Made by a program: the position numbers and the translations under genes. Positions 8,009 through 20,215 of a stretch of 64,000 bases of DNA are shown piece by piece. Every line of letters begins with the position of its first letter. Position 1 is the stretch's first letter. This stretch comes from Allium sativum (Eukaryota > Streptophyta > Magnoliopsida > Asparagales > Amaryllidaceae), in NCBI GenBank assembly GCA_030737875.1, contig CM060922.1, positions 306,643,456-306,707,455 of the forward strand, read 5' to 3'. The notes beneath the pieces are model-generated. The model was not told the DNA's origin, made no database searches, and saw only the letters and a program-made list of their open reading frames with translations.

Positions 8009-8785
8009 GGATTCTTCTTGAGGACTTCGGTGTTACCCTTTGTAAACGTATCGACACCAAGCTTGTTGGTATCAATAACATTTGCTAACTTGTATACTGG
8101 TTTCATGCTTCTAGTATCAGATTAGAGGCTTCGGGTTTTTTGAGATTTGGTTGATTACTTTCGGTGTCGGTATCGGCATCACTCCGGGCAACTTATTGTA
8201 CCTCGGTTTCGGTACCGCGCCTTGTTACCATTCTCCAGGTGTCTGTACTAAGCTTCCACTACCCAGGTTGGTATTAATAGTATGTGAACCAAGACTTTTC
8301 CCTTTTTGCTTCTGGTATCGGATGTACGCTTTCCTACCTTATACTTTGATACTATTTCCATTCCAATACCCCTTCACCATTGTTCGGTTTTGGTATTGAA
8401 ATCTCGTAGTAAAATTTTCTCCCTCTTTTAAAGGTGTATTTTCGACTTTCAATTGCCGATACCAAAGTATTTCTTGATTTTGACCTCATTGGTACCATGC
8501 TTTAAACTTTTCTTAATACCGACTAAGTTTTCTATATCGATACCAAAATATTTGGTCTTGCCTAGGCCGATACCAAGAATTCGGACTATTTCAATTTGAC
8601 TCCACTGATACCAGGGCCTTTCGTTATTTCTAGTTTCGGTGTCGTAACATCTAATATGAATAACACCAAATACTTAACCATTTTTAGGCATATGCACAAT
8701 GCATGACTTGTATGATTTTTTTTTTTTAAATTTGAGTTTATGACTCATGATGTGTTCCCACTTCTATAGGAGTATTACATAACTA
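8009..8785. other. Unassigned stretch with repeated GGTATCG/CGATACC words
   Basis: No coding signal. The sequence is dotted with GGTATCGG, CGGTACC, CCGATACC and close variants on both strands, roughly every 40-70 bases between 8090 and 8660, and ends in a short T run before the degenerate gene at 8786. It could be the leader or LTR of the element to which that gene belongs. I cannot identify it. Confidence 0.4.
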
Positions 8786-11142
8786 ATGTCAATGAATTTT
8801 CATGAAAGCCTTAAACTTGTAAAAAGTTCATATTTGCTTATATTAAATTATTGTGATAATATGTTTTATGGAATAATATCACCTGGCAGCATTATGTTCA
8901 AGAAGGAAGGTGTTGAAACACTAAAGCCAAGCAACTCTATTACCCCTCGTCCAAAGAAGGTGGCTGTTCCACAATGTACTCTTATTAACACTCGAGATAA
9001 AATGGATGCCATTCTCAAAATCTTTGGTATGAATGAAGTTGAGGTCGTTCCTGCCTCTGATCAAGATACCATTCGGAACCCGTCAGAGGGATTCTTCGCA
9101 TATACAACCATTCATATCTAGCATGGAGGTATCTTCCCCTTCCCTGACTATATTTCTAAACTTTTTGCATCATTTGGGAATTGCTTCTATTCAGCTTTCC
9201 CTAAACACAAACACTCTTCTTTTATGCCTTGAGATTTTAGCACTTAAGTCGGGTCAAGTTTCCCTCAGTGCCAACCTTCTCCATCATTTATTACGTTTGT
9301 CCAAAGGAGCAGATTCTCCTGTTCTGTGTGCGAATCCTACAAAGAAGTTAATTAGTGATAGCACTAATAATCTGAAGATTGGAAAAATCAGTTATTCTAT
9401 ATCAGATGCCTTCTTGGTATTTCAAGCACTTTTACTAACCGGGTAAGCTATCTATTTTTCTAGAATTACAATGTCATTTCCATCCTCTATCTGATCTTGC
9501 TTCTTTTCAGCTCCATCTCCCGAAAAGAAAAGTCTGAGGGACGGGGAAACTCAAGTCATCGAAATCATTTACAACGAATTCGAGGATTTGGGACGGCAAT
9601 CTTCTTTATTGGCCTTAGATAATCTCTGCAAGTATTCCCTTCTTCCTTTCGGGCAAAAGATTTTGAGGCAGCAACCCCTCCAGTTTCCTGGCGCTAAGCC
9701 TTATCCCCAGTTTCAAACACGTTTACTCCCTTGACTCCCTTGTTTCTAAGTACTTCTTATAAGATTGGTTTTCTAAAGGGATTACAAGTTCTCGTTTTAT
9801 GCTTCACCTTTTCCCATAGCTGCCCTGGCCAGATCTAGAGATGTAGCTACAAAAAACTTGCCTCAACCACTGACGATCCAACCCATATGAGGCATAAAGG
9901 AAACATTTTCACCTCTTCTTCTCTTGGTATAGATGTGGTTGTTGTGACTGTTGAGCAACAATCTCTCGATCCTATAGCTCGTTTCGCTGACACTACTTCT
10001 AATGTTGGTTCTTCTCAAACAGAGACCACGAAAATTGATTTTTGTTCTGGTCTTTTGAAATCGGGCCCTCTGGGAGCTTCGGATTCGAAGGAATATGACT
10101 TAACCTCCTTCCCATTTCCTCAATATGATGATCCCCCAAGGTCTCCTTTATCGATAATAGATTTTGATGAAATTGTAAAGCTTGCTCTTTCTTCCAAAGA
10201 TATTACCATTGTTTTTATGCCTTCTGCACCTTTAGACTTAGTGAATTTTAGACAACATCTCGTCAAGCAATAACTTTTGGTACAATCTTTTTTCCCCTAG
10301 TTCCTTTTGTTTTTTTCTTATGCAAATATTTTTTTTCTTCTTAGGTCACCAAAGGCTGGTTCTCACTCCAAGCGATAACTTCACCATCCTCTTCCGAGAT
10401 TGCTAAACTTAAAGAAGAGAAAGCTGCTTTGGAATCTATAGTTAACGCTCTGATTGAGGGGAAGGAGGGGAGTGGAAAAGAAGGTGCAAGGTTTAATGCT
10501 TCTCTTAAATTAGCCGAGTTGGTGCTTGAAAAGGGGAGGAAGGCAAAGTTTAGAATCTCCTTGTTTTTGAAAACACATTTCCAAAAGGTAATGTTGAAAT
10601 CCTACAAAGATGCTCTCTTCCTGGCATAATCCGATAACTTCCAAAAATCCCCCGAAATTGGATTCCCTTCTGTCGATGCTTCTATTGCGAGTGGAGTTAT
10701 GGAAAGGATTGAATTAACCAAGCAGAGAGATGAAGTTTCAAAGAAGAGTAAAAGAAAGCCTAAGGGCCTTTTGAACATTGAGGATTTGCCTGATGATTCT
10801 GATCTTTACAATGGGGAAGAGGAAGACATTGTTGACGATGATAAAGGTGATGATCATGATGATGATAATGATAATGACCTTGGTCCTAAAGATGATAACC
10901 ACCGAGATGACTTTAATGGCAGAAATGACAACCCTCCTCTTTCTACTGGTGATGCTCAGAATTCTAAAGAAGAAAACCCTGACCTTTCGAGCGCTCCTAC
11001 TATTCAAGATCCGGCGGATGCTCCTGCTAAGGATAGTGTTTCATCTAATAAAGGGCAAACAAGACAAGGACAATCCTCTCAATCCGAGAATCTTGTTTCC
11101 CAGGTATGGATTTTACCTTTAAGATGCTTTCTTCTGCCTTGA
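8786..11142 (+). pseudogene. Degenerate 'putative gypsy-type transposon' (PF04195-like) gene
   Basis: Pieces in different frames follow the layout of a plant family often labelled 'putative gypsy type transposon'. First comes DKMDAILKIFG...EGFFAYTTIHI, then after a stop and frame change PSLTIFLNFLHHLGIASIQL and SANLLHHLLRL, then DWKNQLFYI near 9380. A coiled-coil-like stretch follows at 10400-10629 (EIAKLKEEKAALESIVNAL), then a very acidic Asp-rich tail at 10780-10940. Stops and frame breaks separate the parts. Some gaps end in T-rich CAG or TAG and could be introns, so a decayed host-type gene is possible. Family assignment is by recalled pattern only. Confidence 0.4.
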
Positions 11143-11227
11143 ATTCATAGTAATTAGTTTCCTATAATATCATATAGACAAAGAAAAATATTGCCTCATA
11201 TTATAAGGCAGGGTTAGATAAGAAATA

Positions 11228-11699
11228 GAAGGAAATAATTCAGTCACATTTAGAGCATGAGAGGTTATTGAAATATTATAATGCCTTATCTCAAAAGTAT
11301 CATGATCTTGATAAAAGTGCTTCGAAACTTATGTCTTATAAATAACGTGAAGTTGCGCCAAGATTAAAGGCAATGCGAATTCAGAGAGAGATAATCCTTA
11401 TGGAAAACGAGGAACTGATGACTCTATTCTGGATGCTGATAGAGGATATGGATATTTTAGTGGATTTCTTGTATAAAGTTTACAATCAATTTGAGATAGT
11501 AGACTTGTCCTTCTTAGGAAAGTTTAGCGGTGGTCTGCTTCGACATCTATATAGACGTTTCTTAGATGAATGCGGGACAGACCTCCATCCCGGGGCTTGC
11601 TGGAACCTACCTAGTGTTCTTTCAATTCCCAAGGACTTACCCATGAAAAGCTTAAATATAATAAAAGCATATTTGTCACTGAGTTGTTCACAAAAATAG
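11228..11699 (+). pseudogene. Coiled-coil remnant, possibly the end of the preceding gene
   Basis: An open but stop-interrupted stretch encodes charged, Leu-rich sequence (HLEHERLLKYYNALSQKYHD) and then a 108-codon ORF starting MRIQREIILMENEELMTLFW. It could be the C-terminal coil of the PF04195-like gene, or the start of the following DUF4283 relic. I do not recognise a catalytic motif. Confidence 0.3.
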
Positions 11700-12640
11700 A
11701 TTTGTCATCGATTCCTCCAGATTTCCATCCATCTTCGAAATATTCAGAGCGTAGAACTTACTCAATCAAAGGTATTTCTAATTTTCCAGATCTTAAATCA
11801 AAAATTAATTTCCCAGATCTAATGTTAAAAGATCAAGATCTTGCTCTTAATACTAGTGTTAAACATACAAAAGCCTGGATAGATGTAATCAATGAAAATA
11901 AATCTCATCAACAGTCTGTTCAGTTGAAATACTTTGAGCTAGAGTTTAGGAATAATATCAAATTAGTCGTAATCAATGAGGAACTGACCAACAAAGCTAG
12001 GTAGAAATGGTTTAATTGTATTGTCTTTTATGTGTTCAGGTATAAATCTTATTACAACTTCCTAAAATAATACATAGATAGAAACTGGAATTTAGAGGGT
12101 AATTATCAGCTTTTTCGAAGGGAAATGGGTATTTCATCAATAAGTGTGAAAATGCTGAGGATTATGAGAGGATCTTAGCAACCGAGACTTATTTTTGTAA
12201 CGAAAGGTTGATCTTTATGAAAAAGTGGCAGCCTGGTTGTAAGTTAGCTGGAGAATTTCTGCATTCTATCCCTATTTCGATTAGGCATCCAAACTTAGAT
12301 CCAGATTTTTTTGTTTGTAGAAGCCATTAATAGAATAGCTTATATCTTAAAGACATCCTCTTAAACTGGATAGTGTGACTAAGGGATTTGTTAGAACTTC
12401 TTATGCAAAAATATTAGTAGAAGTTAGCTTTGATTTCAGTTTTCCTGAAGAAATACCTATATAGTGCTTTAATGGTTAAATTGTATGGCAGAGGTTGTTT
12501 ATGAATGGTTTCCTAAGAAGTGTAATAACAGCAAAAAAAATAGGCACTCAAGTTATGTTCGTAAATCTTTTAAAGTTTGGGCTCCTAAGGTGAATTGAAG
12601 CATGGTTAAAGGGATAGATATTGCTGAGAGAATGGATTCC
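11700..12640 (+). pseudogene. DUF4283-type (plant LINE ORF1-like) relic
   Basis: Frames joined across several stops give the order typical of plant DUF4283 proteins. KAWIDVINENKS is followed by YNFLK.YIDRNWNLEGNYQL, then CENAEDYERILATETYFCNE, RLIFMKKWQPG and LHSIPISIRHPNLDPDF, then SVTKGFVRTSYAKILVEV and VYEWFPKKCN. In that family this region precedes a zinc knuckle. Here the Cys-rich part is eroded. DUF4283 proteins are commonly encoded by or derived from plant LINEs. No reverse transcriptase follows, so the element is internally deleted or the gene was carried alone. Not functional. Confidence 0.55.
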
Positions 12641-13353
12641 TAGGTTAGGGACAATACTAGTCTTGCAGAGTGGATTATATCTCTTAATGTGAATAATTTT
12701 ACAAATCAATGTCCCATTAGTTGAAACTAACCCCGAATGGATTAAATCAGTGTCCCAAATCAAAACTAAGCCTAGGACTAAGAAAGAAAGCGAGGAAGGT
12801 GGTAAATCAGGAGGAGTGAAGAATGGAGGTATATATAAAAAGTAATTCCTTTCCAGGTTTTTTTGGTTGAGTTTAGGTATTGGTTGTTGTTCTGACTGGG
12901 AGTATTCTTTTGGTTGTATGCCTGTTTTTGCTCTTGTGCATGCATGCTTTGTTCTTGTGTCTTTTCTTCTGGTTGCATGGATATTTCTCTTGTGCATGCT
13001 GAGAGACCCTTGTATTGCTAGAGATGGTGTTTATGCTGGGAGTGTACTCCTGGATTGTGGATGTTGCGCATTTGTGTTTCCAGGGTTTTTAGAGCTGTCT
13101 GCATTGGCTTTTTGGCATTGCTGGAAATCTCGGTACTTGGTGTTTTACGTTGTCTCCCAGAGGTTTTAGAAAGTTGGTTTTCTTATAGTTTTATTTCATG
13201 TAATTCTTGACGTGTCTTATAGGATTGAGCTAGTCTTTGTCTTAGTATTGTATAGGATTCATTTTGTATGTTGTTGTAATTTGTGACTAGCTTTTCCTCA
13301 TTTTGTACTTTGCCTCTTGTAATATAATTACCCATCTTATTTCAAAAAAAATA
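12641..13353 (+). mobile_element. LINE-like 3' region ending in poly(A)
   Basis: G/T-rich DNA typical of plant LINE 3' parts. It ends CTTGTAATATAATTACCC, then TTATTTC and eight A at 13346-13353, exactly where homology to LTR family F begins. That is the expected junction of a plus-strand LINE insertion into an F LTR. An ORF at 12867-13169 (100 codons, Cys-rich) matches nothing I know and is probably chance. Confidence 0.45.
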
Positions 13354-15313
13354 TAAATTCATACAAACAATTATCACACAACATTCACTTATCATTTATC
13401 AACTCTAAAATATGTTTATAAAATTATAAACTGGACAGAGTTAGTGAGTTTACCCACTAGTTCCTTAATCGTTGAATAACGATTAATCGTCGATAATTCA
13501 TACCAGGCATTTCATCTTGCCATAATTTCCAACGAGCTCTAAATTGCTACAAACCAGCTTCATAGCGAAGCCTGCATCCATACGATCCCAGTGGATCCTT
13601 TTTCGTTAAATTCTGTTCACAAATGAGCAAGATATGAATTTTATAAGTTTCGAATACATTTTAATATAATTTAAAAACATAATTAGCCCTTAATCGTCTT
13701 TTAGCTCAATCTCCTCCCTGCAAATCATCTTATTCTAGTATTCGAACCCGAATATTTCTCTCGCCATAGTCGATAAATTCTTTCTTCTCCCTTATCTCTC
13801 CATTGAAAATCAAACAAAAATCACCACAATTCCCTTACCTAAACTCTTCCTTTCCATACACTTAACACCTAAATCGCTCCCTCCTTCCAAAATTCGACGT
13901 CGAGCTCATATATGGCTAGCATAGTAAAGTGCGATCATAATTTGGACAAAAATCTAAGTTCGCATTAATTTGTGCCATAAACCCGAATGCATGCTTCAAT
14001 CAATCCAAGACTCCCTTATTTGTGAAAATTTTTGAGCCTTAGGTCTTACTACTATGGTTCGAAGTGACGAAACCATCACCGCACCACTCAAAATGCACAA
14101 GGAACTGAAGCTCTCGATCTCATGATTAAAATGAATCCAATTTCAAGATTTTAGGGATTTTCTTTGATTTGTTAAGTGGTTATTTTGTTACTGGAAAAAA
14201 AATGAGGCAACTCGAAACTGATGGTCGAAGAATTGTCAATGGGGTTTATAGGGAAATCTGGGTGATATATAGAGGTGAAGTTTAATACTATTTTGTTAAT
14301 TTACGAAACTTACGCCTAGAGTAACACTTTTGAACTACCATGTATGCACTCTAGTCGCAGTGAAACTTGTAATTCTACAATAACTTAATATTTTGAACGT
14401 AGTGGAACTTGTTTCATCGAATTCCGAGATCATTTGTAAAACTACTTTTTTATTTCTTAACGTGAATAGATACGCATTTAAATTGCGCATGATCACAAGA
14501 TAACTCCAATTGACTTGAAACTGAAAATCTTACGTTAATTAAATATTATGGATTTTATAAAATTAGTTTCATTGAAATCCAATGTTGGTTGAAAGTTGGC
14601 TATTCTCAAGTTCCATATTAAATTGATAAAATATCCTTAGATTTCATATAAACAAATCTATAATAAATTATTATTATCATATATACTCAAACAGAATTCA
14701 TATAGCTTCAAATTATAAATTTAACTTGACATTCAACTTGACATTTTAAATTCCAAGTTTAAACGATATTCAATTTATTTAAAATCCCTTCTATTTTGTT
14801 AAATAAATCGTTATAGTTTATAAATGATTCCATAACGACTTTCTGAAAATTTGATTTGGACATAACTAAAAATATACAATATGAAATCTCGATTTTTCTC
14901 TTTCATCAAAAAAATTATAATCCAATGGATCTGGAAGATTCTTGTTTCAAAGAATTATGACATATATTGGATCATGTACATTCATTTAAAGTTCAAAAAT
15001 GTAAAATTACGAACTGCTACGATGTTGCGAGCTCGTTTCTAATTAAATATAGTTTATATGTTCAAATGTCGTTTATTACTAAATTGGATATTATAACTCG
15101 AATCTAAACTCAATTAAATCTCTTAAATTATACAACTCACACAATATTGCAAATTCCACTTATTTTCGACTATTTCGGAATTAAATTTATTATTCCACTA
15201 TTTATATTAATTTAATATTCAAAATTATTGAATTTAAGCAATTCAAATTTACAAATCAACTTTTAAATAATTAAATAAACCAATTATTCAACCACTAAAA
15301 TCCAGGTCATTCA
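13354..15313 (-). mobile_element. LTR of family F, copy 1 (minus strand, truncated)
   Basis: About 1.95 kb closely matching 48515-50455 throughout, with indels. The minus-strand reading has plant LTR habits: it begins near TGAATGACCTGGATTTTAG and later carries GTGGGTAAACTCACTAAC. The start is eroded compared with TGTAATGAATC in copy 2. The far end is replaced by a LINE poly(A). No coding sequence. Confidence 0.65.
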
Positions 15314-16740
15314 AGAAACCTAACGCTCGGTTATGGGAAGTTTTCCTATTAATGGCGACATAGCTCTTGCTTCTCTTCTTCTATCGTTCTTTATTTTCCT
15401 CTACGTTCAACTCTCTCCCGCTCATTTCTTTTGATCCAAACTACCCTCATTTTTCCTATATCTCTATGCTTTCGTCTATGTGGGATTTCCTCTAGCAATC
15501 TGATCAGATCTGGATTTCAGATCTGAATCCCATGTTCCTATTACCCTACTATTAATCATTCCCCTGCCCTTCTTTCCTCTTCCCCGTACCGACTTCCCAC
15601 AGCATCCCTTTAGAACTCAAAGTGACATCATACCAAATTTTCCTCTCACCTAGGCTATGTTTTATGTGTCTTTGGTTTTCGCATCCAGTTTACATCCATG
15701 TATAATGTGTTGTGCTAGTATTCCAGGCGATATTGATCTCACTCATTGCCTGGTGGATTTATGTCCATCATGTTCTGACCCTTGTCGCGAGGTGTTGTTT
15801 TCTAGGTGTTGGATGGGGTTGATCCATGTAGGAGTGCTTTCTTGGTGTAGTGTGAATTCTTTGGTACGACTCGGCTTGTCGTTTCCTTCAAGGTCACGAA
15901 TCTAACGCGGAATCCTTTTGTGTTCAATCCGACTGTGTGCAATGACCTGTCTCGCTTCTCCCTGGACATACAGATCTGGTCTTCTCTGCTCTTAGCATTT
16001 ATATTACCAAGTAGCTTAGGGGTGAGCTGGAAAACGTCTCTATCTTGATGAGCTAACTATAAGTGATTGCTAGTTTATTGCTTATGTTGTGATGTTGTGG
16101 GATGGGGTTGGTTTCGTTTCATAGTTTGGTTTGTGTTGATGGTGTGATGGCTGGGTTTGTAGACTTGAGTTTGTTCGGGTGGAGCTTTTCTATGTGGATT
16201 TTGGTGATGTGATGTGCAAACTTTGTTTGTCCTACTGCTGATTAAAGTTTGCACGTTATTGTTTGTCAAATTATGGTGGTGACTGGCCATTTTCTTTGTG
16301 TGTATTTGTTCTCATTTTAGCAGCTCACGTGAAGCTCTGGTCAGATCTCTACTGGCTCTGGTGACACTTACTTCATTTATGTCGTTCATCATCTTCCAAC
16401 GTAATGTCGTTGCTATCTGGTTGATGTAAACTTGGTCCTTCTGGCCTATTCTGCAGCTTCCATGTTGTATGGTGTCGAGGCCTTGTACAAGCTATGTGCA
16501 TTTGTAGAGCTCGAGGTAGTCTAGGATGTTAGATTGCTTGCTGCTTACTATATATTATGTACTATTCTTTTTGGCAGTAAAGTGATGTTGTACTCCCTGC
16601 ATGGAGGTGTAAGAATGTAGTCTAATCGTATTAGCTAGCTTCTGTACTATAAACTTGTATAGAGTCAGTGGACGGACCACTATAAATCCCGTTAGTGGTG
16701 GACAGTCCACATTAAAAATCGATATAGTTGTTAGAAAATC
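15314..16740. other. Unassigned DNA between LTR debris
   Basis: Locally less AT-rich, with pyrimidine-rich DNA at 15360-15620 and G/T-rich DNA after 15660, somewhat like LINE leader or 3' sequence. It ends with an imperfect foldback, GTGGACGGACCAC ... GTGGTGGACAGTCCAC, at 16668-16710. The ORF at 15657-15905 has no recognisable features. I see no gene here. Confidence 0.3.
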
Positions 16741-16885
16741 TATCTAGCACCTTTAATAATGTATTTATTATTTGTTATAATAAAAAGAATTTGCGGCCAC
16801 CTTAAAAACCGGTCGGCTCTTCCAAAAAAATCTAGGTAGTTACATTCCTTCTCCATTAAAAGAAATTCGTCCCCGAAATTACTAA
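16741..16885 (-). mobile_element. Polypurine tract and LTR start of a minus-strand gypsy element
   Basis: On the minus strand the sequence reads AATTTCGGGGACGAATTTC, then a purine-rich TTTTAATGGAGAAGGAA, then TGTAACTACCTAGAT. A GGGGACGAA phrase just upstream of the 3' LTR is typical of Tekay/Del-type chromoviruses (compare 35832-35864 in D). So a 3' LTR should begin at about 16843 on the minus strand. Only about 100 bases of it remain recognisable. Confidence 0.5.
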
Positions 16886-18653
16886 GCAGTAAAGACGCTA
16901 TAACTCTTCCAACTTCTCTCAACCCACTTGGTTGAGATCTAACACTTCATATCTCCTCAACCAGTTCTTTGCTGAACTTTTAAATTCTCATGCCCTCAAT
17001 CAAATTTCCATGATTCATCTCAGTTGACCTGTCCACTGTTTTGGGATAATCCATCATCACATTCTTACCTTCAAACCATATGCTCTCCGGCATATTTCTA
17101 CATCTACTCAAATTGATTTACAATCAACTTATCAACTTATCAACTTCAATATTTCAGTTTTAATCTTATTCAAACAATCTGGATTTCTTGTTCCAATTTC
17201 AATCGATAGGTTATTTACTTTAGTTATCAAATTTTTTTTTTTTTAGAAATTTTCTAACTTTTTAAATTTTTGGAAAATTTCGCTGGCATCTCCTTTGTGT
17301 GAATCAATCTGTACAACTACAACTCACCTCTCTAGGACTTCTCCAATTAAAAAGAAAATCAAAAAGACAAGCGGCTTGCCAAATAGGCTTATAAAATCAG
17401 CAAACTCAATCATGATGTAAACTTGCAATTTTTTGTCGGGCATTCAACACTATCTCTTCCATTTGCTACCAAGTCAGCATATAACCATGTTTCCCCAATT
17501 GATCTCCAATCGGTTCATCCAGAACACAATTATTCCCTTATACCCAACCCAAATTCCATTTCAAGATCAAGCCATTCTAAATTTCATACTCTTATCTTAC
17601 CAATCCAATATACTTAACCAAGTTAAGTTCCATTCCCCATTCCATTAACTAATTAACTTCTCTAATCGATTATCTTCATCTCAAAATTAAAAATCTGATT
17701 TTTTTAAATAAATCAATCTATTTAACTCACATGAGTTTATATTCATTCAATATTTCAAGTTTGGGTTTCATTACTAGAAATTCGAATTTTAATCACTTAA
17801 AAATCCTTTCATTTTTAACTTGTTTTTAATTCAAACAATCTCTTCCTGGGAGCCTTTTAGCAAATTCACTTTTCTAAAAGCAAACTTCCCTTTCAAGATT
17901 CAAAACAGCTTGTTTTCTCAAAATAATTCAAAAACAATATCTTTGGTAGTAATCCATCACTTAGAAACTCGAAAATGAACATTGATATGGTCGTCATAAT
18001 CAAGGTTATTTTCTAGCGACTGAAGTGTGTTTAATGTTATACTACTTTTAAAACTCATTCTTAAACATTTACATTTGTAAGTTACTTCAAAATATGCTCC
18101 ACAATGTTTGGAAAACATTTCCAAATCCCCTAGGATCTTAAAATTTCCATTTATTTATTTATTTATTTATTTACTGCATTCTTCTAAGTTTCCAGAGTTT
18201 TAATCCCAATTCTAGTTTAAACCCAGATTTAGTTCATTTCATAACACCTATACGAATTTTATTTGGTTATATACGTAACCATCTCAATTTTTGCAATCTC
18301 ATTCGATTATAATAACAACCAACACATCCAGTATACTGTAATAATCCTAAGAAAGTACTTTCTTTATATCAAAGTATACTTTGGGTAAAATTATTTCATT
18401 TACAATATTTCATAATATACTGTGTCGGTTCATCGTATTCCTGTGTTTAGAAACCCTTATCGGCATTGTAGTGTCCCACCGTCGACCAGAACTCATAATC
18501 CACTTCACCACTAAATCTCCATAATATAACCATTTGTATACAAATATTCAAATATGCTCTCTCGTATAGATACGCTCAAACTCAATTTAGGGTATTACTA
18601 ACCCCATCTCTATTGAGCTACGCCACAGAGCCAAGGTCATCACTCAACCTTAA
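16886..18653. other. AT-rich non-coding stretch
   Basis: No ORF above about 70 codons and no recognisable protein motif on either strand. It lies between a minus-strand polypurine tract (16843) and a minus-strand primer-binding site (18654), so it may be decayed interior of one or two LTR elements. A short ATTT run occurs at 18150-18173. Confidence 0.35.
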
Positions 18654-18666
18654 GCTCTGATACCAC
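18654..18666 (-). other. Primer-binding site (tRNA-Met), minus strand
   Basis: The plus strand reads GCTCTGATACCAC, whose complement GTGGTATCAGAGC is the initiator-Met primer site used by many plant copia and gypsy elements. It directly abuts the CA end of the LTR at 18667-20190. Confidence 0.6.
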
Positions 18667-20190
18667 TGCAACAGGTCGATAAATTCCCAATCCTGATCAT
18701 TGACACAAATACCATATCGACAAACCAAGCATCATAAATTTTCATGATCATTAAAAGAAAAAAGTTAGATGATGTGAAATAGAAAGAAAGAAAAGTTAGA
18801 ACAAAAGAAAACGAAGAACCCAAAGACTACAAGATCAGAGAAGACACAAATCTCACAGTGGAATGAATAAAGTATATTATGTAACATAGCTTTTGAAATA
18901 TAAATCTGTAACTATATACATATACCATCATTAGAGTACAATACATACAACACATCAAAAATAAACTATAGATATCTAACGTTGAAGCCTTTTGTTCCAA
19001 GCTCCTCAAAGTATATGTGTAAAATCACTTGACTGCCCATACAAATTGGGCACCCAAGAGTTAAGGGTAAAAAAACAAAATAAACTCTGGGTCAGTCATG
19101 GTACTGGTGTAAGTAAACTCTAATCACTAGATTTGACTTTTAAAAATCCTTTTATAAGAAAGGATAACTGTAACACAGACCCACACATAAATATAGATGA
19201 TTTTTACCTTAGGATAACCTAAAACATTCTTTATATCAAAACTATTCTGGTATTATAATAGTGTCTAATCAAATAAATAAAATCTAGCAGAACGCTTGCT
19301 CTCACGCTCTACATACATAGTATACAATCAAAAAGCACGGGCTCTATTAGAGAATGGATTTCCAACTCTAAAAAGATATGGAACCACCTTCCGATAGTGT
19401 ATCTCTAGAAAGGAATACACTCGGTTCAACAAGAACACCTTGAAACTCGGCAACACTTGACCGGTCACTCATTTCGCTTGAGTGTACCGAATGTATTATC
19501 ACCAACGGTTATGGTCAGCAACCATTATCGAAAGCATACAACAACAATAGAATAAGAGGCAAATGAATTTTCTCTAGATCAGTGATAATACATCATAATG
19601 GGTGCGACCTATATAGTCGTGCTAGTTGCCCGATTTTTGTCATTTCCCGGTTGATGAGGTCTGAGGCTACGTCTCACCTTTATAACACAACTGCATCAAT
19701 CACTTTGAATGTCACATTGTCAGATCAGTCAAATCACCAATTGACATCCTAAAAAATACACTAGGTGTTAAGCTAAGAGAAGTTTCCTTCTCCACCGCCA
19801 ACTATGGTATGTTTGAAGAAATCAATGTACGTGACCATCTGGAAGTACTTTGTTAAACATCCATCCATATTATTTGTCCTAGGACTAGAAAAATCGGAGG
19901 CACCATCCCATCAATCCATCTTAGGCAATTCTACCTAGGATTAACAGAGTAGCACTTGCACTTTACTCCATCTTCATCTTCAATCATCTTCAACATGGTC
20001 TGATTCGGAAACGCAATAATTGGATTGAAGCGGTTCTCGAATAATTAGATCTGATTACAATCTCTTTGGAACGATAAACGAATTCAGTCAAAATTTCGAT
20101 CGTTGGTTATTTAACTATCGAAGAAAACATCCATGCAACCGACGATCCTATTTCCAAATGGAAATACTTCGGGTTATGTACCAAGCAACA
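18667..20190 (-). mobile_element. LTR G (minus strand), probably copia-like
   Basis: On the minus strand it would start TGTTGCTTGGTACATAACCC and end CCTGTTGCA next to the primer-binding site, giving TG...CA ends and about 1.5 kb. A minus-strand TATA (CTATATAGG) lies at about 19604-19612. No second copy is in the window, so the outer boundary is tentative. Its start differs from the LTR start at 16843, so the two signals may belong to different elements. Confidence 0.45.
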
Positions 20191-20215
20191 CCGAGCTCTT
20201 TTAAAATTAAGGTCA

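Noticed and set aside
10738..11007. Minus-strand Ile/Arg-rich ORF and an alternative plus-strand Met-rich ORF
   Set aside because: Both are shadows of the GAT-rich, Asp-rich acidic tail on the plus strand.
12548..12997. Minus-strand ORF of 149 codons
   Set aside because: It lies antisense to the DUF4283 relic and LINE-like 3' region and has low-complexity composition; the plus strand explains the sequence better.
12867..13169. Cys-rich 100-codon ORF as a possible small secreted protein
   Set aside because: No convincing signal peptide or spaced Cys pattern, and it sits in LINE-like 3' sequence.
16741..20190. One complete minus-strand LTR element from 16741 to 20190
   Set aside because: The two presumed LTR starts differ (TGTAACTACC and TGTTGCTTGG), and no LTR pair could be aligned, so I kept the parts separate.
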